Position numbers and translations under genes: made by a program. 64,000 nt of DNA, taken from NCBI RefSeq assembly GCF_004011505.1, contig NZ_SAUN01000001.1, positions 3,968,001 to 4,032,000 of the forward strand. Direction: 5' to 3'. The notes under the pieces were generated by a model. The model was not told where the DNA came from. It worked only from the letters and a program-made list of their open reading frames with translations, and did not search any database. This document shows, one piece after another, positions 24,368 to 33,483 of the stretch. This DNA is from Nonomuraea polychroma (GTDB lineage Bacteria; Actinomycetota; Actinomycetes; Streptosporangiales; Streptosporangiaceae). Within the stretch, counting starts at the first letter, position 1, and every line of letters begins with the position of its first letter.

Positions 24368-25561
24368 GTGGCGGCAACGCACCCTACGATGACCGGGCGG
24401 GACGCGTCAGCGAGGAATCATTGGATCGCGGTGTCCGCCGTGGCCTTCGGCACATTTCTCCTGGTGACGGCCGAGCAGCTCCCCATCGGGCTGCTCACCC
24501 CCGTCGGATCGGCACTGTCGGTCTCTGAGGGCGCGGCGGGCTTGATGGTCACGGTCCCCAGCATCGTCGCCGCCGTAGCGGCGCCATCGGTCCCGGTACT
24601 CGTCGGGAGGATGGATCGCCGGCTCTTGCTCGTCGCCTTGATGGGACTCATGACGCTCGCCAACCTGGCCTCCGCCCTGGCCCCGAACTATCCGCTCCTG
24701 ATCACCGCCCGCGTGCTGGTAGGGGTGTCGGTCGGCGGGTTCTGGGCCATCGCCGGCGGTCTGGCCGTCCGGCTCGTCCCCGCCCCGCTCGTGCCGCGGG
24801 CCACGGCGATCATCTTCGGCGGCGTCGGGGCAGCGAACGTCTTCGGCGTCCCCATCGGCACCATGATCGGCGGGCTGGCGAGCTGGCGGATCGCGTTCGG
24901 CGCGCTGAGCGCCCTCGCACTGATCGTGCTGGTCGCCTTGCTGGCCGTGCTGCCACCGTTGACCGCCGCTCAACCCGTCGGCCTGCGGCGGCTCGCCGAC
25001 CAGTTCCGCAACCAGGGCGTCCGGGTCGGCATCCTGGCGACCTTCCTGATCGTGACCGGCCACTTCGCGGCCTATACGTTCATCAGCCCCGTGCTGCAGG
25101 ATCTGTCCGGCATTGACGCGCAACTCGTCGGGCCACTGCTGTTCGGATTCGGCGTGGCAGGCGTCGCGGGAAACTTCATCGCGGGTGCCGCCGTGGCGAA
25201 GCGGCTCCATCGGACGGTCCTCACCATCGCCGCCGCCTTGGGGGTGACCGTGCTGCTCTACCCCATAGCAGGGCTCACCGCCGCGGGCGGGCTAACGCTG
25301 CTCGTCGTCTGGGGCCTGGTGTACGGCGGGGTCTCCACGAGCCTCCAGACGTGGATGATCAAGGCCGCGCCACAAGCGGTCGAGGAAGCCTCCGCGCTGT
25401 GGGTGGCGGTGTTCAACCTCTCGATCGGTCTCGGCGCGCTGGCCGGCGGCACAATCGTCGATGCCCTGCCACTCCAGGGCATCCTATGGCTCGCCGGCGT
25501 TCTCGTCCTGGTGGCCGGGCTGGCCGTGTGGAGTGCACGCCGAAACGACAGCCTTAGATGA
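24368..25561 (+). CDS. MFS exporter under TetR control
   Basis: A 397-residue, twelve-helix transporter of the DHA1 family (NepI/AraJ-like): AVSAVAFGTFLLVTAEQLPIGLLTPVGSALSVSEGAAGLMVTVPSIVAAVAAP in helices 1-2 and GRMDRRLLLVALMGLMTLANLASALAPNYPLLITARVLVGVSVGGFWAI in helices 3-4. The GTG at 24368 has an AGGGGAG ribosome site; an in-frame ATG lies 21 bp on. The divergent TetR repressor and its two operators make this a classical inducible efflux unit. The substrate is unknown; the Cys in the TetR ligand domain suggests electrophilic compounds. Confidence 0.92.
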   Translation: MAATHPTMTGRDASARNHWIAVSAVAFGTFLLVTAEQLPIGLLTPVGSALSVSEGAAGLMVTVPSIVAAVAAPSVPVLVGRMDRRLLLVALMGLMTLANLASALAPNYPLLITARVLVGVSVGGFWAIAGGLAVRLVPAPLVPRATAIIFGGVGAANVFGVPIGTMIGGLASWRIAFGALSALALIVLVALLAVLPPLTAAQPVGLRRLADQFRNQGVRVGILATFLIVTGHFAAYTFISPVLQDLSGIDAQLVGPLLFGFGVAGVAGNFIAGAAVAKRLHRTVLTIAAALGVTVLLYPIAGLTAAGGLTLLVVWGLVYGGVSTSLQTWMIKAAPQAVEEASALWVAVFNLSIGLGALAGGTIVDALPLQGILWLAGVLVLVAGLAVWSARRNDSLR

Positions 25562-25822
25562 AGATGACCCATCTCCCCGATCTGCGGCGATCACGTTGGC
25601 CACGTTTGCCAGGTTGAATGTCGTTCGACCGGATTCAACTAGAGGGTTGACCAGCCGCGCGGGCCTGCACCCGCATGACCATGACCTGCCCGCCTCCTCG
25701 CCCTCGTCGACGAACTCGACGTTGGCGCCGGTGTAGGTGAACGACGATGTTCGGGTAATCCTGGCGGGGTCGGCGCCCGCGGCTGCGCCAATCGTGCCCA
25801 GGTCCTCGCGCGGCTCACCCAT
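25484..25822 (-). CDS. Hypothetical protein with strong RBS
   Basis: A 112-residue frame whose ATG at 25822 follows a strong GAGGAGGAG ribosome site at 8 bp, so the start looks real. It reads MGEPREDLGTIGAAAGADPARITR, SSFTYTGANVEFVDEGEEAGR and NPLVESGRTTFNLANVANVIAADRG, which is protein-like with a WSCGC motif. The last 30 residues lose that character and overlap the convergent MFS gene by 78 bp, so the natural C-terminus may be lost. Family not recognised. Confidence 0.5.
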   Translation of the reverse strand: MGEPREDLGTIGAAAGADPARITRTSSFTYTGANVEFVDEGEEAGRSWSCGCRPARLVNPLVESGRTTFNLANVANVIAADRGDGSSSSKAVVSACTPHGQPGHQDENAGEP

Positions 25823-25959
25823 CGTGGTCACTCCTCCTCGTCAGCGGCGGCCGGATCATGCAACTCGCGCAGGCGGCCGCCCTGTTCCTCTCGGTCGCGT
25901 CCATCACCGCCCCCGCCCGGACGGCCGGTTGTCGCCGAGTTCGATCAACACTCTCCTTG

Positions 25960-26205
25960 GGGGGCGGCCGCCTGCACGACGCCCAGACCGCCGACCCGGG
26001 TCGCAAGCTCGGCGTACTGCGCCCGCACGACGCCCGGCACACCTTCGCCTTCCAGCTGTCGCAACGCTCCGGGCACCACCGTGCCGAACTAGAGCGCCGC
26101 CTCGGTCACGCCAACGACCGCTCCCTGCGCGTGTACACCAACCCACCCGACGATATCGCCGCCGGCTACATCGAGGATTTGCAGGCCATGGGGGGCATGG
26201 CGTGA
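25960..26205 (+). pseudogene. Tyrosine recombinase C-terminal remnant
   Basis: PHDARHTFAFQLSQRSGHH holds the HxxR catalytic box and LGHANDRSLRVYTNPPDDIAAGYIE the His/Tyr box with the nucleophilic Tyr of phage-type integrases. The N-terminal half, including the first catalytic Arg, is missing or out of frame. It probably marks a lost integrated element; TrmO-like coding sequence is truncated next to it. Confidence 0.65.
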
Positions 26206-26278
26206 TTCTTTGGGACCTTGGCGCAACCCGAAGGCTTTCGCCAGGCCTGCCTGCGCATGAAGCCTCAGTAATGGTGGG

Positions 26279-26380
26279 TCATGAGTTCGGTCGTCCAAGT
26301 CGGCTCTTGTCTCCATACATCTCGCCGCGGCCTTCTACGACGTGGCCGATGGGGCGCACGGTCACGTTCTGTGGTGCCAT
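26279..26380 (-). pseudogene. TrmO/TsaA-like methyltransferase N-terminal stump
   Basis: An AGGAGC ribosome site precedes ATG 26380; the peptide MAPQNVTVRPIGHVVEGRGE matches the N-terminus of the tRNA-t6A37 methyltransferase TrmO family (VRPIGHVVxGR). After about 22 residues the similarity ends and the frame stops at 26279. The gene has been cut off close to the integrase remnant. Confidence 0.6.
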
Positions 26381-26459
26381 GGTGAGCTCCTGGTTCTGGC
26401 TGTCCCCGGCATCGATGCACCTCCCGCCTGCGGTGACGGCTCTCGAAGTGTTCAGGTGG

Positions 26460-26831
26460 TCAGAAGGCGTAGGGGCCGAAGCGGCCCCAGGCGATGACCG
26501 CGGCCAGTGCGAACAGCACCACGTTGACGGCGATGGCCGCCGGCTCTTTGCGGCGGGCGTGGGTTGCGGCGGCGCCGAGCATGGTGACGGCCAGGCCGGC
26601 GGCGGCCAGCGGGGTGAGGACAGGGACGATGCCGGTGACGGCGGGCAGGGTCAGACCGAGGGCGCCGAGCAGTTCGACCGCGCCGATCTGGCGGATCTGG
26701 GTGAGGGTGAAGTCCTCCACCCAGGGCGCCATGGGGTGCAGCTTCTCCTTGGTCTGGGTGGCATGCATGATCCCAGCCAGGCCGAAGACAGCGGCCAGGA
26801 CGGCCTGCAGTACCCACAGGAACACATTCAC
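26460..26831 (-). CDS. DoxX-like membrane protein
   Basis: A 123-residue, four-helix membrane protein of the DoxX family: LQAVLAAVFGLAGIMHAT, the conserved IRQIGAVELLGALGLTLPAV segment, then AGLAVTMLGAAATHARRKEP and a last helix ending AWGRFGPYAF. DoxX proteins are linked to quinone or thiosulfate redox chemistry and oxidative-stress complexes, but many have no assigned role. It starts 32 bp after the ABC permease stop and is the last gene of the TetR-controlled exporter operon. Confidence 0.85.
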   Translation of the reverse strand: MNVFLWVLQAVLAAVFGLAGIMHATQTKEKLHPMAPWVEDFTLTQIRQIGAVELLGALGLTLPAVTGIVPVLTPLAAAGLAVTMLGAAATHARRKEPAAIAVNVVLFALAAVIAWGRFGPYAF

Positions 26832-26863
26832 GTCAGTTGCTCACTTTCCTTCAGGTTCCTGGC

Positions 26864-27661
26864 CTAGTAGCGGCCGAGGGTGCCGCGGTGTCGGGCGAGA
26901 TTTTCGAGCCGGTTGAACAGGACCACCCCGACCGCCGTGATGAGCAGCGGCTGGGCCAGCAGCCAGCCGAGACCCCAGCCGGTCGGGAGGGCGGCGAGGG
27001 AATGCCCGCCGAGCAGGATGTCACGCATCGCCTCGATACCGGGCGCGATGGGGACGACCAGCCGGCTGAGGAAGGCGATCGGGTCGGGCATGGCGGCCAG
27101 GGGGACCAGGGTGCCGCCCGCGATGGCGTAGACGGCCACGGACACCTGGGTGATGATCTCGATGCGTTTGAACACCAAGGTCAGGCCGCACAAGATGAGC
27201 GCGAGCCCGCAGGTGCCCAGCACGATGGCGGCCAACGGTACGATCACCTGCGCGTCGACAGGCAGCCGCCCGCCCTGGAGGGTGATGGCGACAGCGCCGG
27301 TGGCCAGGACGGCCAGCGCGGTGGGCACGGCCGCGATCACGGCGGCGACCTGGCGGCCGAGGATGCTCGCGGCCGAGGGCAGCGGGGTCAGGTAGGTCTG
27401 TTCCAGTACGCCGGACTGGATGTCGCCCAGGTAGCTCCAGAACACCCGGTTGACCTGCTCGTGGATGAAGGTCAGCGCCACCATGCCGAGCAGCACCGGC
27501 AGGAGCAGATCCGCACGCAGCTGCCCGCGTCCCATGAACAGCACGATGAGCAGGTAGAACAGCGGAAACGTGATCATCTCCAGCAGGGCTTCGCGCCATC
27601 CGGCGAGCAGGTTGAGCAGGCCCTTACGGACTTCGGCGGCGAATCCGCGGACGAAGGTCAT
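26864..27661 (-). CDS. ABC-2 type exporter permease (second)
   Basis: A 265-residue permease with six predicted helices: LLEMITFPLFYLLIVLFMG, LLPVLLGMVALTFIHEQV, then an EQTYLTPLPSAASILGRQ coupling loop, VPTALAVLATGAVAITL, IVLGTCGLALILCGLTLVFK and a C-terminal helix pair. The conserved coupling element before helix 3 is typical of ABC-2 proteins that pair with a DrrA-like ATPase. Its ATG overlaps the stop of the previous permease by 4 nt. With the sister permease it probably forms a heterodimeric exporter channel. Confidence 0.9.
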   Translation of the reverse strand: MTFVRGFAAEVRKGLLNLLAGWREALLEMITFPLFYLLIVLFMGRGQLRADLLLPVLLGMVALTFIHEQVNRVFWSYLGDIQSGVLEQTYLTPLPSAASILGRQVAAVIAAVPTALAVLATGAVAITLQGGRLPVDAQVIVPLAAIVLGTCGLALILCGLTLVFKRIEIITQVSVAVYAIAGGTLVPLAAMPDPIAFLSRLVVPIAPGIEAMRDILLGGHSLAALPTGWGLGWLLAQPLLITAVGVVLFNRLENLARHRGTLGRY

Positions 27662-28414
27662 GACGACTCCAGGGCTCGTCGGTGGTTGCGGACGAACAGC
27701 AGGCCGGCGACGGCGGTGAGTACGAGGGTGTGGGCCAGCAGCCAGGGCAGCGCGCCGCCGGTCCAGACCTCGGCCAGGGTGCGGCCCTCGAACAGCGTCT
27801 GGGTGAGCGCCTCGATGCCCAGCGTGGTGGGCAGGAGTCTGGCCGCTGCGGCCAGCCAGTCCGGATACAGGTTCAGCGGCAGGAACGAGCCGTTGAGCAG
27901 CAGCACCAGCGAGGTGAACAGCGACTGCAGGGCGCCGATCATCGGGGAGACCAGGGCGAGGGCTGCCAGCAAGAAGGTGAAGGCCAGCGCGTTGACCACG
28001 AGGAGCGCGGCGGGCAGGAGCGCCGCCCAGCGCAAGGGGATTGCGATCTGGGCCAAGAGCATCGGGACGAGAGCGGCGACGGCGGCCACGGCCAGCCCGA
28101 ACACCGAGGCGGTGATCAGCCGGCCGAGCATCAGCAGCCACGGGGGCGCCGGGCTCATCTGTGACTGGGTGAAGGTGCCCGCGCGTTTCTCCTCGATGAG
28201 GTCGGCCACCATCACCAGGCCGGCGTACTGCAGGAACCAGTAGCCGCCGATCGCGACCAGGGTTTGCGGCAGCAGGTCCTGCCGCAGTTCGCCCTGGCCC
28301 AGGACGAACTGCAGGCCGAGGTACATCATGGTGCTGATCAACAGCGTGATCACATGTCCGGCCGGGTGCGCGAGCTGAACGCGCAGGCCCTTGCCGATCT
28401 CCGCGCGCAGGACC

Positions 28415-28422
<8 letters not shown>
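27658..28422 (-). CDS. ABC-2 type exporter permease (first)
   Basis: A 254-residue permease: HVITLLISTMMYLGLQFVLG, VAIGGYWFLQYAGLVMVADLIEEKRAGTFTQSQMSP (coupling loop with E-K-R-x-G-T), VFGLAVAAVAALVPMLLAQIAI and four further helices. It differs clearly from the second permease, so the transporter is heterodimeric. It overlaps the ATPase gene upstream by 8 bp and the second permease downstream by 4 bp, which suggests tight stoichiometric coupling. Confidence 0.9.
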
Positions 28423-29329
<907 letters not shown>

Positions 29330-29384
29330 GACATCTCCTCAATCGGGGGAAAGGCCCGGCCCACTTGCGGGGCCGGGGATGCCA

Positions 29385-29675
29385 TCAGTGCTCGTCCAGG
29401 ACGTCGATGTCGTCCACGGTGGCCTCGCGCGTCAGCGCGAAGGCCGCGGCAGCCACGGCGCCGCCGGGCACCGCCTGGCGGGCCGCCTGCAGGCTGGCGG
29501 CCGAGTCCCAGCGCCAGACGCCGACCCATGTGGACTCATCGATCCGGCCGAGGCGCGCCTCGGTCAGCCCGGGGAAGGCCGCCCTGGTCGCCGACACCAG
29601 TGCGGCGTGCCTGGCCCGGAGCTCCTCAGCGTCAGAGGGATCGGCTTGGAAACGAGTGACGGTGATGACCGGCAT
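29385..29675 (-). CDS. ABM-domain (antibiotic biosynthesis monooxygenase-like) protein
   Basis: A 96-residue ferredoxin-like fold protein: MPVITVTRFQADPSDAEELRARHAALVSATRAAFPGLTEARLGRID..WVGVWRWDSAASLQAARQAV. ABM proteins act as small monooxygenases on aromatics or as stress proteins. It is the first gene of the operon ABM-ATPase-permease-permease-DoxX, transcribed from the promoter shared with the divergent TetR gene. Possible role: chemical modification or sensing of the exported compound. Confidence 0.8.
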   Translation of the reverse strand: MPVITVTRFQADPSDAEELRARHAALVSATRAAFPGLTEARLGRIDESTWVGVWRWDSAASLQAARQAVPGGAVAAAAFALTREATVDDIDVLDEH

Positions 29676-29686
29676 TACTAGCCCTC

Positions 29687-29733
29687 ATCTCTAGATGTGA
29701 CTTCTAGTGAACGAGTCTAGAGATAGACTCTAG
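29687..29733. promoter_or_regulatory. TetR operator region, TCTAGA repeats
   Basis: CTAGAG-ATAGA-CTCTAG (29717-29733) is a perfect 6-bp dyad. ATCTCTAGA (29687-29695) and TCTAGAGAT (29716-29724) form a second, wider inverted repeat. Both lie in the 60-bp gap between the ABM gene and the TetR gene and would block both promoters. Confidence 0.7.
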
Positions 29734-29735
29734 CT

Positions 29736-30368
29736 ATGAGCGATGTCAAGCGGCCCAGCAAGCGGGCGCAGAAGGCGCAAGAGACCCGCCGGCGCATCCT
29801 GGCGGCGGCACTGGAGCTGTTCGTGCAGGACGGCTACGGCGCGACGAACCTGCAGGACGTCGCCGACAGGGCCGGGGTCGCGGTGCAGACGATCTACTTC
29901 GTCTGCGGCAACAAGCGCGCCCTGCTGAAGGAACTGGTCGACGTGACGATCGCGGGCGATGACAAGCCGGTAGCCACCATGGACCGGCCGTGGTTCACCC
30001 ACGCGCTGGCGGCCGGCACCGTCCAGGACATACTGCACGCCTACGTCACGGGCACGACCTCGGTCCTGGAGCGGGTCGCGCCGATCGGCAAAATGCTGGA
30101 CGCGGCGGCCGCGAGCGACCCCGAGGTCGCCGCACTGTGGCCGCACGACGTCGACCCTCGCTACGTCGTCCAGCAGCGGGCGGCCAAAGCACTGGTCGGC
30201 AAGCCCGGCGCGCCGGCGGACATGCCGGTGGCGGAGGCCGCCGACCTGCTCTACGGCCTGCTCAGCCCCGAACTGTATCTGCTGCTCGTGCACGAACGCG
30301 GCTGGCCGCGCGAGCGCTGGGAGCGGTGGGCCTTCCAGACCCTGCACGCTCAACTCTGCTCAGACTAA
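29736..30368 (+). CDS. TetR-family repressor of the ABC exporter operon
   Basis: A 210-residue repressor: HTH AQETRRRILAAALELFVQDGYGATNLQDVADRAGVAVQTIYFVCGNKRALLKELVDV, then an all-helical ligand domain ending RERWERWAFQTLHAQLCSD. The family member type (YFxxGNKxxLL) is common beside drug exporters in actinomycetes. It diverges from ABM-ABC-DoxX with overlapping TCTAGA dyads, so it should repress both transcripts. Its end overlaps an antisense Tn3-transposase remnant by a few bases. Confidence 0.93.
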   Translation: MSDVKRPSKRAQKAQETRRRILAAALELFVQDGYGATNLQDVADRAGVAVQTIYFVCGNKRALLKELVDVTIAGDDKPVATMDRPWFTHALAAGTVQDILHAYVTGTTSVLERVAPIGKMLDAAAASDPEVAALWPHDVDPRYVVQQRAAKALVGKPGAPADMPVAEAADLLYGLLSPELYLLLVHERGWPRERWERWAFQTLHAQLCSD

Positions 30369-30556
30369 GCATCGTGGCCAGCCGCCGCACCACCGGGTGC
30401 TCGACGCGAGTAGGTCATGCATGGTCTGCCACAACCGCTCGTAGGCCTCATCACGCACTCGGGCCACGAACCGGGCCAGCGTCGTCATGCCGGGCAGCCC
30501 CATGGAACGGGCCTCGAGGCGAGCGACCACGTACCCGCAGAGTTGCTGGAGATCGT
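30360..30556 (-). pseudogene. Tn3-family transposase N-terminal-domain remnant
   Basis: The minus strand reads LCGYVVARLEARSMGLPGMTTLARFVARVRDEAYERLWQTMHDLL, the DUF4158 region of Tn3 transposases (LPGVTTLxRLVAxVRexA..LW). Only about 60 codons survive, between the TetR end and the methyltransferase start. Confidence 0.6.
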
Positions 30557-30569
30557 CTATGGTCCCACC

Positions 30570-31415
30570 GTGGAGGATCTGTTCGGCGGCGCTGCGCTGT
30601 ACTACGCCAGATACCGCCCCGGCTACGGCGAGGCGACGATCGGGCACCTCGCGCGAGCATTCGAGGCGGGCGGCCGGGTCCTTGATCTCGGTTGCGGCCC
30701 GGGAACGATCGCCGTCCCGCTGGCCCGGAAGGTCAAGACGGTGCTCGCCGTGGACCCCGCGGAGGAGATGCTCGCCGAGGGCAGGCGCCTGGCCGGGGGC
30801 GTCACCAACATCGCGTGGGTGCGTGGCGACTCGACCACGCTGCGGGCGCTGCCGCCGTTCGACCACGTGGTGATGGGCCGGTCGTTCCATTGGATGGACC
30901 GCAGGGCCGTTCTGGCGGAGTTGGAGGAGTTGCTGCCGCCCGGCAGCGCGGTGGCGGTGATCGGCCCGGCGAGGCAGCCGGGAGAGCCGTGGCAGCCGGC
31001 CGCGCAGCCGTGGCAGCCCGTCGAGCGGCGGGTGTGCGAGGAGTTCGGCCTCGACATCCACACGGCCGCCAACTCCTTTCACGCCACCGGCGAGCACCAC
31101 CGCGACGTGCTGGCCGCCTCATCCTTCAGTGACGTGGAGTCCAGAGTTTTCGCGCGGCGGCTGACCTGGGACGCAGACGCGCTGATCGGGCTCCAGCTCT
31201 CCTACTCCTACAGCTCCCCCGCGCGGCTGGGCGACCAGCTGCCCGCCTTCGTCGACGCGCTGCGAGAGGCGCTGCTCGCCGACAACCCGGCAGGCCGGTG
31301 GGAACAGGTGCTGGTGACCGAGGTGCTGGTCGCCAGGCGGCCCAGGCGTCCAGCGCCTGGAGGGGGCCGCAAGGCCGAGGCGACATCGGAACGGCGGTCT
31401 ACGAGGCGTTCGTGA
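30570..31415 (+). CDS. Class I SAM-dependent methyltransferase
   Basis: A 281-residue methyltransferase: LFGGAALYYARYRPGYGEATIGHL (typical N-terminus), motif I RVLDLGCGPGTIAVPLARKV, VLAVDPAEEMLAEGRR, WVRGDSTTLRALPPFDHVVMGRSFHWMDR. The FHWMD loop is typical of the ubiE/Methyltransf_11 group acting on small molecules. The exact start is uncertain: GTG 30570 gives the usual N-terminus, and the frame runs on upstream into transposase debris. The 3' end overlaps the convergent VOC gene by 17 bp. Confidence 0.85.
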   Translation: MEDLFGGAALYYARYRPGYGEATIGHLARAFEAGGRVLDLGCGPGTIAVPLARKVKTVLAVDPAEEMLAEGRRLAGGVTNIAWVRGDSTTLRALPPFDHVVMGRSFHWMDRRAVLAELEELLPPGSAVAVIGPARQPGEPWQPAAQPWQPVERRVCEEFGLDIHTAANSFHATGEHHRDVLAASSFSDVESRVFARRLTWDADALIGLQLSYSYSSPARLGDQLPAFVDALREALLADNPAGRWEQVLVTEVLVARRPRRPAPGGGRKAEATSERRSTRRS

Positions 31416-31806
31416 GCGGATCGGTCCGCTGGGCCGGCTGGAACAGCTCGATCAGGTTGCCGGCGGGGTCGGCGAGCAGGATCTGACGTCCGCCGGGCCC
31501 GGCGATCACCTCGCTGCGGAAGGACAGGCCGGCGTCGCGGAGCCGGGCGATCTCGGTGTCCAGGTCGTCGAAGGTGAGGTGGATACGGTTGCGGCCGGCG
31601 GTGTTGGCCTCGTCGGGTGTGGCCCGGGCGCCGGAGCTGGCGGGTCCGGACAGCAGCAGCCGCAGCGGGCCACGGACCACGTCGGCGAAGGCGGGTGCGG
31701 CGCTGGTCTTCAGCGTGAAGCCGAGATGGGTGGTGTAGAAGTCGATGGCGGCCTGAACGTCGTCAACGAGGTAACGGACGCTGGCGTAGTGGTCGGGTGC
31801 GGTCAC
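31399..31806 (-). CDS. VOC-family protein coupled to ArsR-ArsC
   Basis: A 135-residue single VOC domain: ASVRYLVDDVQAAIDFYTTHLGFTL, RNRIHLTFDDLDTEIARLRDAGLSF, GGRQILLADPAGNLIELFQP, with a predicted His/Glu metal set. Its GTG overlaps the stop of the ArsR-ArsC fusion by 4 nt (GTGA). The adjacency suggests arsenic or electrophile defence, but the Cys motif of the ArsI C-As lyases is absent, so organoarsenical lyase activity is not supported. Confidence 0.85.
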   Translation of the reverse strand: MTAPDHYASVRYLVDDVQAAIDFYTTHLGFTLKTSAAPAFADVVRGPLRLLLSGPASSGARATPDEANTAGRNRIHLTFDDLDTEIARLRDAGLSFRSEVIAGPGGRQILLADPAGNLIELFQPAQRTDPLTNAS

Positions 31807-32594
31807 AGCGGAGCCTCCTGATGGCTGGGAGCGGCAAGGACGGGCAGCAAATGCCGGATGCGGGTGTTGATCTCTGCGGCGGTGCGCTCGAAGGGGGGGT
31901 AGCCGGCCGGGCCGCTGTCGCCGGCCGTGGACGGCTCGGGGATGCTCCAGTGGGCCCGGCGCGGGTGGTGAGAGAACTCCGGGCAGACCTCACGGGCCTT
32001 GTCGCACAGGGTGATCACACGGTCGAACCTGTGGCCGGCGACCGTGTCCAGGTGCCGGGGGCGCTGGCCGGAGACGTCGATGTCGAATTCCTCGCGCAGC
32101 ACCCGTACGGTCTCGGGATGCAGCCGGGGCTTGGGCCGGCTGCCGGCGCTGGTCACGGTCACGCGGCCGGCGGTGTGGTGGCGCAGCAGCGCTTCGGCGA
32201 TCGGTGAGCGGACGCTGTTGCCCGTGCAGACGAAAAGCACGCTGATGCGCGGGGACAGCTGGTCGTCCGAAGGGACCGGTGGCGCGGCCTGCGGGTGCAG
32301 CGCCGGGTGCAACGCGGCGGCGCTGTCTCTCAGCGCGTCCGCACAGCGGTCCAGATCCAGGTGGTAGTAGCTGTCCCGGCCGTCGAAACTGCTGCGCGTG
32401 GCGGTGACCAGCCCGCCGTCGCGCAGCAGTCGCAGGTGGTAGGAAATCAGGTTTTGCGGCTGGCCGACCCGTGTCACCAGCTCGCGGACCCGGTAGTCGC
32501 TGTCGGCGAGCTCGGTCAGCAGCCGCCAGCGCAGCGGGTGACCGGCCAGCCGGACGAACGCCGGCGGGATGGAGCCATGACCCGACCGTGTCAT
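31803..32594 (-). CDS. ArsR repressor fused to arsenate reductase (LMW-PTP type)
   Basis: A 263-residue fusion. Residues 10-85 form an ArsR winged HTH (FVRLAGHPLRWRLLTELADSDYRVRELVTRVGQPQNLISYHLRLLRDGGLV). From about 117 a low-molecular-weight phosphatase/arsenate reductase domain begins with the P-loop VLFVCTGNSVRS (Cys123, Arg129) and continues to RRAHWSIPEPS with the Asp/Glu loop. Single-chain ArsR-ArsC proteins occur in actinomycetes. ATG 32594 was preferred because a -10 box sits over the earlier ATG, giving a leaderless message. The VOC gene is coupled downstream. Confidence 0.92.
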   Translation of the reverse strand: MTRSGHGSIPPAFVRLAGHPLRWRLLTELADSDYRVRELVTRVGQPQNLISYHLRLLRDGGLVTATRSSFDGRDSYYHLDLDRCADALRDSAAALHPALHPQAAPPVPSDDQLSPRISVLFVCTGNSVRSPIAEALLRHHTAGRVTVTSAGSRPKPRLHPETVRVLREEFDIDVSGQRPRHLDTVAGHRFDRVITLCDKAREVCPEFSHHPRRAHWSIPEPSTAGDSGPAGYPPFERTAAEINTRIRHLLPVLAAPSHQEAPL

Positions 32595-32601
32595 GCTCAC
32601 G

Positions 32602-32643
32602 AACATACATCGAACTGGTTTGATGCATCAAGCCCATTTGATG
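32602..32643 (-). promoter_or_regulatory. ArsR operator and promoter
   Basis: CATCAA-N6-TTGATG (32626-32643) is a classical ArsR dyad; an overlapping perfect palindrome TTGATGCATCAA lies at 32620-32631. On the minus strand TTGATG (-35, at 32631-32626) and TATGTT (-10, at 32607-32602) are 18 bp apart, so a bound repressor would cover the -35 box. The transcript would start near the ATG at 32594. Confidence 0.65.
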
Positions 32644-32733
32644 GATTCTCACGCGGACAAGGTGAACGCAGGCACGCCACCGCCCCGGCTCCCGCCCCAA
32701 GGCCGCTATGCGAGGTGCGGGAGACTGCTTGCC

Positions 32734-33480
32734 GTGCGTAGCTCATCATTGATCTCCCTCACGTCGTGGTTGCCCGTTGTCCTGGTCCTGCTGGTCGCGT
32801 TCGGCGCGCTCGTGGCCTGGACAGGCCGGTTGGGCCATCGCAACGCCGTGGTGACCGCCTGCCTCAGGGCGGCGCTGCAGCTCGGCGTGGTGTCGGTGGT
32901 GATCGCCTGGGTCGTCGCCTACTCCGCGGCGGTCGCGGCGTTCATCCTCCTGATGTACGGCGTCGCCACCTTCACGGCGGGCCGGCGCATCGCGGTCGGC
33001 CGGGAGCTGTGGTGGGCCGGGGTGCCGATCGCGGCGGGCACCGTGCCGGTGCTGGCCATCCTGCTGGTCAGCGGGGCGATCTCCACGCAGGGCATCGTCG
33101 TCATCCCCATCGCGGGAATCCTGCTGGGCGGCTGCCTGACGGCCACGACCCTGGCCGGCAGGCGGGCGACGGACGAGCTGGTCCAGCGCAAAGGCGAGGT
33201 GGAGGCGGCACTGTCTCTGGGGTTCACGCCACGCGACGCCGCGCTGGAGATCTGCCGTCCGGCCGCTGCGCAAGCGCTGGTGCCGGCCCTCGACCAGACC
33301 AGGACCGTGGGACTGGTCACCCTGCCAGGGGCGTTCGTGGGCATGCTGATCGGCGGGGCGAGCCCGATCGAAGCGGGGATCGTACAGCTCGTGGTTCTCG
33401 TGGCACTGCTGGCGGCCGAGGCCACGGCGATCCTGGTGACGGTGGAGCTGGTCGCCCGCGGTCGTTTCGCCCGCCAGTGA
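32734..33480 (+). CDS. FetB-type (UPF0014) ABC permease, unpaired
   Basis: A 248-residue membrane protein with seven predicted helices. LRAALQLGVVSVVIAW, FTAGRRIAVGRELWW, the ELVQRKGEVEAALSLGFTPRDAALEICRPAAAQALVPALDQTRTVGLVTLPGAFVGMLIGGASPIEAGIVQL block are typical of the FetB/YbbM iron-export permease family. FetB normally partners a FetA ATPase encoded beside it; none is present here. GTG 32734 has GGGAGA 9 bp upstream. The gene diverges from ArsR-ArsC but the operator favours the other side. Confidence 0.82.
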   Translation: MRSSSLISLTSWLPVVLVLLVAFGALVAWTGRLGHRNAVVTACLRAALQLGVVSVVIAWVVAYSAAVAAFILLMYGVATFTAGRRIAVGRELWWAGVPIAAGTVPVLAILLVSGAISTQGIVVIPIAGILLGGCLTATTLAGRRATDELVQRKGEVEAALSLGFTPRDAALEICRPAAAQALVPALDQTRTVGLVTLPGAFVGMLIGGASPIEAGIVQLVVLVALLAAEATAILVTVELVARGRFARQ

Positions 33481-33483
33481 CTG

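Noticed and set aside
26837..28243. Long plus-strand open frame opposite the ABC permeases
   Set aside because: It is antisense to clear permeases, rich in Gln/Gly/Asp/Glu low-complexity sequence caused by GC codon bias, and has no ribosome site.
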